A stretch of 64,000 nucleotides of DNA from Candidatus Gastranaerophilales bacterium (GTDB lineage Bacteria > Cyanobacteriota > Vampirovibrionia > Gastranaerophilales > Gastranaerophilaceae), in the NCBI GenBank assembly GCA_944325785.1, contig CALVBN010000008.1, positions 1 through 64,000 on the forward strand, read 5' to 3'. Shown in pieces: positions 60,095 through 64,000 of this stretch (the stretch's first letter is position 1; the number at the start of each line of letters is the position of its first letter). The position numbers were made by a program, and so were the translations under genes. The notes beneath the pieces are model-generated. The model saw only the letters and a program-made list of their open reading frames with translations, was not told where the DNA came from and did not search any database.

Positions 60095-62227
60095 CTAACC
60101 GCCTGCATACGGCTTCAATTCTTCCATTCTGGATTTTGCATATTTCAAATACTCATCATCGGTTGTATAGCTGGAAATAAACTTTTGATAGTATTTGTAT
60201 GCTTCTTTATAATTATTTAAAGTGTCATAATCAACCGCTGCCATATAATTCGCTATCGGGAATTCATTTGAATATTTCAAAACATTCAAATAATCATTGA
60301 TTGCAAGTTTCGGCTGTTTTTGCTCGTCGTATATCAGACCGCGGTAATAATACGCATATGCATTCTGAGCATCCTTTTTCAGAACCTCATTAAACTTAAT
60401 CATAGCAATCTGAAAATCATTTTTTTCGTACAAATCAATACCTTCATTCAAAATAGCAAGCGAGCCGTTTTGTACAACATAGCTCAAAAGTTCTTTTGCC
60501 TCTGACTGCGGGTTTAGTTGAACAGCTTTTTTCAGATATGTTTCCGCTAACGCCCAGTTTTGCTGTTCTGAATACAAATAACCTATATAATAAGGTGTAT
60601 CCGCATTATTCGGATTAATTTTTTCGGCTTTTTTATAATACTCTATAGCGCTGTTATAATCTTCAAGAGCTTGATATGATGCAGCAGCGCCGAGCATAGA
60701 ATCCTCTGTTGCCGGATTTATTGCCAGATATTCCTGCAGAGCTTTTTTATAATCTTTGTTTTCATAGCTTGATGAAGCAGAAGCCAGTTTTGTAGAAGCT
60801 GAATCATTCTGGACACTCTGCAGTGTTTTCAGAACCAGATTATTTGCAGGAAATTTTGTTTTTGCGGTATTCAAAACACTGACTGCATTGTTATAATCAT
60901 TTTTCGCCGCATAACATATTGCCAGATTTACATAAGCGTCAACTATTGATGTATTCTTAGCAATTACAGCTTTGTACGCGGTTATTGCGTTGTCTAAGTC
61001 ATTCTCTTTGTGGAGCTTATATGCATAATCATATATTTCATTCTCGCTCCCGTTCTGTGAAAGATACGCAATATATTCAGACGGTGAAAGCGCCTCTTTC
61101 ATCACACCGGAAATCTCTGACTTAGCAGCTGCATTATTAGGGTCAATCGACAAAATTTTCTTATAAAGATTCATAGCAGTTTTATTGTCGCCCATTTCCT
61201 TATAGACTTGGGCTTTGTATAAAAGCGCCTGTGTATTGTTTGGATAGAGCGTCAAAACAGAATCATAAGACTGAATTGCTTTCTGATACTCTTTCCTCTG
61301 CTGGAAAAGCGTACCCACATTCAGCCTTGTTGTTATATTTGACGGATTAAGCTGTTCTGCCTTGCCGTAGTAGCTTAATGCGGTTTCAAAATCTCCCTGC
61401 GCCTGCTTGATTGCACCGATATTTGCATTCAATTCAGCGTCGCTAGGCGTTTGAGCCAGTTTTTTAAGATAAATTCTCTCAAGTGCATATAGAACTTCCA
61501 TATCGCCCTTTGAATTTGCCAGTGCTTCGTTATACTGCGTTACCGCCTCGTCATAGCGTCCGAGTTTATCAAGCGTTCTTGCGTATTTCATTCTTAATAC
61601 GCCGTCATTTGGCTTCAAATCCAATGCAATTTTATAATAATCCGCGCTCCTCGGTTCATTGCCGAGAAGTTTCATCAAATCTGCAATCTGCATATTACTG
61701 TCACCGGCAAGCTTTTCGCTCTGAGCAGCCTTTGAGAACTCATATGCAGCTGCCGAAAAATTTCCCATTGCACGGAGTTCTTCTGCTTTCTTATATCTGG
61801 CACCCGCGGTTGTATCAGCACTTATAACCTTTAAACACTGGTTAAGATTGTCTGTAGCAGAAGCTATCATGCCGGCAGAGTTTTGAACTGTCTGTTCCTT
61901 GGAAGGATACATCTTCAAATAAAATATTGCGCTTCTAAAATCATTCGCCGCTTTTTCATAATTTTTTTCCTGGTTTGCATAATAAGTTGCCCTTGCAAGA
62001 TAAGCATTTACCAGCCCTATCCTTGCTGAATTATCCAGATAATTTATCCTAAGCGCCTTACGAAATTCCACAATTGATGATGAATACTGGCTTTGCATAA
62101 GATAGTTCTGCCCCGCATTATAATGCTCGGCAAAAGCACCCGCCTGCGCCCCAAACGTGTACGGTTGAACCGCAAAAACCGTATATACTGCTAAAAAACA
62201 GACTGTCCCTAAAAAATTTCTCTTCAT
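60095..62227 (-). CDS. Exported TPR-repeat protein
   Basis: 710 residues with a signal peptide (GTVCFLAVYTVFAVQPYTFGAQA). About 15 tetratricopeptide units across 30-700, such as ADYYKIALDLKPNDGVLRMKYARTLDKLGRYDEAVTQYNEALA and AIEYYKKAEKINPNNADTPYYIGYLYSEQQNWALAETYLKKAVQLNPQS. A scaffold for envelope proteins, with no enzyme domain. Similar proteins in cyanobacteria function in surface assembly or gliding; role here unknown. Confidence 0.88.
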   Translation of the reverse strand: MKRNFLGTVCFLAVYTVFAVQPYTFGAQAGAFAEHYNAGQNYLMQSQYSSSIVEFRKALRINYLDNSARIGLVNAYLARATYYANQEKNYEKAANDFRSAIFYLKMYPSKEQTVQNSAGMIASATDNLNQCLKVISADTTAGARYKKAEELRAMGNFSAAAYEFSKAAQSEKLAGDSNMQIADLMKLLGNEPRSADYYKIALDLKPNDGVLRMKYARTLDKLGRYDEAVTQYNEALANSKGDMEVLYALERIYLKKLAQTPSDAELNANIGAIKQAQGDFETALSYYGKAEQLNPSNITTRLNVGTLFQQRKEYQKAIQSYDSVLTLYPNNTQALLYKAQVYKEMGDNKTAMNLYKKILSIDPNNAAAKSEISGVMKEALSPSEYIAYLSQNGSENEIYDYAYKLHKENDLDNAITAYKAVIAKNTSIVDAYVNLAICYAAKNDYNNAVSVLNTAKTKFPANNLVLKTLQSVQNDSASTKLASASSSYENKDYKKALQEYLAINPATEDSMLGAAASYQALEDYNSAIEYYKKAEKINPNNADTPYYIGYLYSEQQNWALAETYLKKAVQLNPQSEAKELLSYVVQNGSLAILNEGIDLYEKNDFQIAMIKFNEVLKKDAQNAYAYYYRGLIYDEQKQPKLAINDYLNVLKYSNEFPIANYMAAVDYDTLNNYKEAYKYYQKFISSYTTDDEYLKYAKSRMEELKPYAGG

Positions 62228-62415
62228 AACAATATATTACTATAATCAAAATCAAAAGTGAATAAGTGAGGATGGTAATAGTATATGGTTTGAATAAATT
62301 TACATCCAAATGCCGGCTGTATATATAAAATTAATAATTGAAATTTACAGATTTACATGTTCTGATTTTGCGGTTTCCAAGGGTAAATTATATTTTTGAG
62401 ATTTACACCAACTTG

Positions 62416-62546
62416 GCGTCATTCAGAGGCTCGTAAGAGCCGAAGAATCCCTAATTTTTCGCTTTACCCTTCACACCTCACCCTTCACGAAAGTTTATGA
62501 GATTCTTCGGACTCATTGAACAATTGTTTTCGTCCTCTGAATGACG
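62416..62546. repeat. Palindromic interspersed repeat (complete copy)
   Basis: Outer arms GCGTCATTCAGAGG and CCTCTGAATGACG, inner arms CGAAGAATC and GATTCTTCGG, with a CCCTTCAC-rich middle. Same class as the repeat at 12890-12993. A second, partial copy (62573 to about 62650) starts with the same GCGTCATTCAGAGGCTCG arm in the same direction. The 604-bp gap 62228-62831 holds these repeats and a hairpin; no gene is seen. Confidence 0.75.
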
Positions 62547-62572
62547 GTTTAGAGGTCTGCTTCCCGGTTTGG

Positions 62573-62650
62573 CGTCATTCAGAGGCTCGTAAGAGCCGAA
62601 AAATCCCTATTTTTTTTTGCTTCACCCTTCACGCCTCACTCTTCACGCCC
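62573..62650. repeat. Palindromic interspersed repeat (partial copy)
   Basis: Repeats GCGTCATTCAGAGGCTCGTAAGAGCCGAA of the upstream copy with a substitution (AAAAAT for AGAAT) and a TTCACCCTTCACGCCTCACTCTTCACG tail; the right arm is missing. Confidence 0.65.
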
Positions 62651-62779
62651 TAAGATGTAAAAATTTGTAAATTTTTGTAAAATTTTCTTGACACCATGTT
62701 TCATGATTACAAAATTTATTGTAGCATGCCATGTATCAACTATCCCCAAATCTCCTCCCAAAATTATTAGAGAAAAGAT

Positions 62780-62806
62780 ACTGACTCAATATGAGTCAGT
62801 TTTTAT
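62780..62806 (+). terminator. Hairpin terminator
   Basis: ACTGACTCAATATGAGTCAGT followed by TTTTATT on the plus strand. A TTGACA at 62688 could start a short plus-strand RNA ending here; it also lies just past the leftward ribbon-helix-helix gene. Confidence 0.7.
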
Positions 62807-62831
62807 TATATTAACACACTAAAAAGACTTT

Positions 62832-63020
62832 CTAGCTCAATAATTCAGTAAGAATTGATGCATTTTCTTCTGCTTTAAGATTATTGGATATTTTATTGCG
62901 TTTTATATAAACTCTCAGAGCTTCTCTGATTAATTCACTTCTTGTTCTCTGTTCAGAACTGGCTACGCTGTCAACTTTGCTTAAAAAATCATTTGACATT
63001 GATATAAGTACTCTTGCCAT
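62832..63020 (-). CDS. Ribbon-helix-helix DNA-binding protein
   Basis: 62 residues. RHH fold: strand ARVLISMSNDFLSKVDSVASSEQRTRSELIREALRVYIKRN, the CopG/MetJ/Arc class. May be a regulator or the antitoxin half of a pair; no toxin gene is adjacent, so solitary regulator is more likely. GGAGGG precedes the ATG. It may act at the CATGTTTCATGA sites on both sides. Confidence 0.85.
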   Translation of the reverse strand: MARVLISMSNDFLSKVDSVASSEQRTRSELIREALRVYIKRNKISNNLKAEENASILTELLS

Positions 63021-63193
63021 ATTCCCTCCATATAAATATTCTCTATTATATCATACAAATGATTTATTACAAGAGTATATCGCTTTTATATTTACTTTGT
63101 AACGAATTATTAAGAAATATTTACAAAAAAGTCAATTTTTCATGAAACATGCACTTTATATATATAAGAGGATAAAAACGAGGATTAAATTTT

Positions 63194-64000
63194 ATGTTTC
63201 CATTCAACTTCTCATGTATAAATCAATCAATGCTAAGCCAGAATCCGATGGATTCACTCAACCTGCTCTGGAACCAGCAGGCTGAAAAGATGAAAGCAGA
63301 CAGCATTATGTACATGACACCAACCTTTAATTTTAACGGAGGCTGGGCTTTTCCGGAATTCGGCACCTACGGAAACAGCCTTTTAAATCCGATGCTTGCA
63401 ATACAGCAGACTATGAATTCTTTCCAAAACGGAAACTGGATGGGCGGAATGAACGGCGGATTCGGAAACTTTAATTTCGGCAATATGTTTTCTAACACAC
63501 CATGGAATTCCACATTCCCCGGCTTCGGCGGAGGATCTAACGGCACCTCCGGCGGTGTAAGCAATGAATATACGGCATTAAAAAATTTAATCGTTAAATA
63601 CAAAGAACTCGGAACAAAAGACAATTCTTTGAGTCCGGAAGTTCTTGACAGAATTAATAAAGCATTGAATAAATCCGGCAAACCGGAAGAAAAAATGGAT
63701 GCTTTAAAAGAAGTTTATAAAACCTTAAACAAAAATAAATTAGAAAAAGCCCTGCTTGCTCTTGATGAAAATAAAAATGCTCTTTATACAGCAGGCTACG
63801 ACCTTAAAACTCTTGATACAGATGAGAATACAAAATTAAAAAAAGACTTAAATTCACTTGAAACAGATATCAATAATAAAAAAGGTGATAAGTTAGCAGA
63901 AATTGCGGGCAATGAATCAAACTCACAAATTCTGAAGATAATAAGCTGTTGGAATAGTGAACACAGCAGTGATTCAGAAAGAGGTATAATTAGACTTGTT
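63194..64000 (+). CDS. Gly/Asn-rich hypothetical protein, truncated by window end
   Basis: 269 codons open to the last base with no stop. ATG preceded by ACGAGGATT. The N-terminus reads MFPFNFSCINQSM; residues about 45-120 are Gly, Asn, Phe and Met-rich (GNWMGGMNGGFGNFNFGNM, TFPGFGGGSNGTSGG); from about 130 on, helical segments rich in Lys and Asn (YTALKNLIVKYKELGTKDN). No signal peptide. Resembles low-complexity fibrous or adhesive coat proteins; unknown. Divergent from RHH across about 170 bp that contain an operator-like site. Confidence 0.75.
   Translation, partial: MFPFNFSCINQSMLSQNPMDSLNLLWNQQAEKMKADSIMYMTPTFNFNGGWAFPEFGTYGNSLLNPMLAIQQTMNSFQNGNWMGGMNGGFGNFNFGNMFSNTPWNSTFPGFGGGSNGTSGGVSNEYTALKNLIVKYKELGTKDNSLSPEVLDRINKALNKSGKPEEKMDALKEVYKTLNKNKLEKALLALDENKNALYTAGYDLKTLDTDENTKLKKDLNSLETDINNKKGDKLAEIAGNESNSQILKIISCWNSEHSSDSERGIIRLV

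Larger units (their letters stand above)
62695..63151. repeat. 12-bp inverted repeat pair CATGTTTCATGA flanking RHH gene
   Basis: CATGTTTCATGA (62695-62706) and its exact inverse TCATGAAACATG (63140-63151) flank the ribbon-helix-helix gene at both sides. The second lies in the promoter region of the gene at 63194, the first directly after a TTGACA. Each is itself nearly palindromic, so both are possible operators of the RHH protein. Confidence 0.45.

Noticed and set aside
62416..62650. CRISPR-like direct repeats
   Set aside because: Only one and a half copies of a palindromic unit; no spacers.
63367..63681. Pro-rich minus-strand open frame near the window end
   Set aside because: It is the shadow of the Gly/Asn-rich plus-strand gene that runs off the end.

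Overview
The window looks like chromosomal DNA from an uncultured gut bacterium of the Gastranaerophilales / Vampirovibrionia (Melainabacteria) lineage, the non-photosynthetic sister group of Cyanobacteria. This is inferred from AT-rich DNA, lipid A and KDO genes (lpxK, kdsB, kdsC) that imply an LPS outer membrane, a SpoIID/LytB protein beside murJ and cysS, PnuC, and several uncharacterised proteins that share a short N-terminal M-x-(I/V)-N ... F-(K/E/Q)-(G/A/S) signature. No database search was possible.

Region by region. (1) 270-8669 is an exactly 8,400-bp integrated element in the initiator tRNA-fMet gene, bounded by 45-bp direct repeats. It has a tyrosine integrase and a repressor transcribed away from a leftward block: an excisionase-like protein, a primase-polymerase, a replication-organiser-like protein and a duplicated terminase-small-subunit-like gene, one copy of which carries an in-frame stop. 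No capsid, portal or tail genes are present, so the layout is that of a phage satellite (PICI-like). Its cargo next to the right att site is a three-gene cassette of GHKL ATPase, STAS-like (DUF4325) protein and PIN nuclease, a candidate defence or toxin system. (2) 9085-25697 is housekeeping: dgkA-ybeY-PgpH-type HD phosphodiesterase, cytidine deaminase, murJ-spoIID-cysS with overlapping ends, kdsC, a DprA-like protein and pcrA. (3) 25.7-26.25 kb is a non-coding composite repeat. (4) 26.3-34.8 kb holds pgi, rnpB (RNase P RNA), lpxK, kdsB, a methyltransferase and the rplU-rpmA operon. Between kdsB and lpxK lies a structured RNA that encodes a 24-residue hydrophobic peptide with a sequestered ribosome-binding site, resembling type I toxin mRNAs. 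(5) 34.8-39.9 kb has pnuC, a peroxiredoxin, a MATE transporter, a TolC-like protein and an acyltransferase.

(6) 40.0-47.3 kb is a complete efflux operon of the CecR-YbhGFSR type: a TetR regulator with its operator, an outer-membrane factor, an HlyD adaptor, a double ATPase and two ABC-2 permeases. It is interrupted by a DUF559 nuclease cassette flanked by about 70-bp inverted repeats. (7) 47.4-49.8 kb is a large lineage-type coiled-coil protein. (8) 50.0-53.2 kb is an AT-rich accessory patch (XRE regulator, GIY-YIG nuclease, zinc-ribbon membrane protein, secreted protein, ADP-ribosyltransferase-like protein) ending at elongator tRNA-Met. (9) 53.5-64 kb has a CcdA/thioredoxin-like redox pair, a C_GCAxxG_C_C protein, an AAA ATPase, a formyltransferase, ribF, dusB, a large TPR lipidless exported protein, repeats, a ribbon-helix-helix regulator, and a gene cut by the window end.
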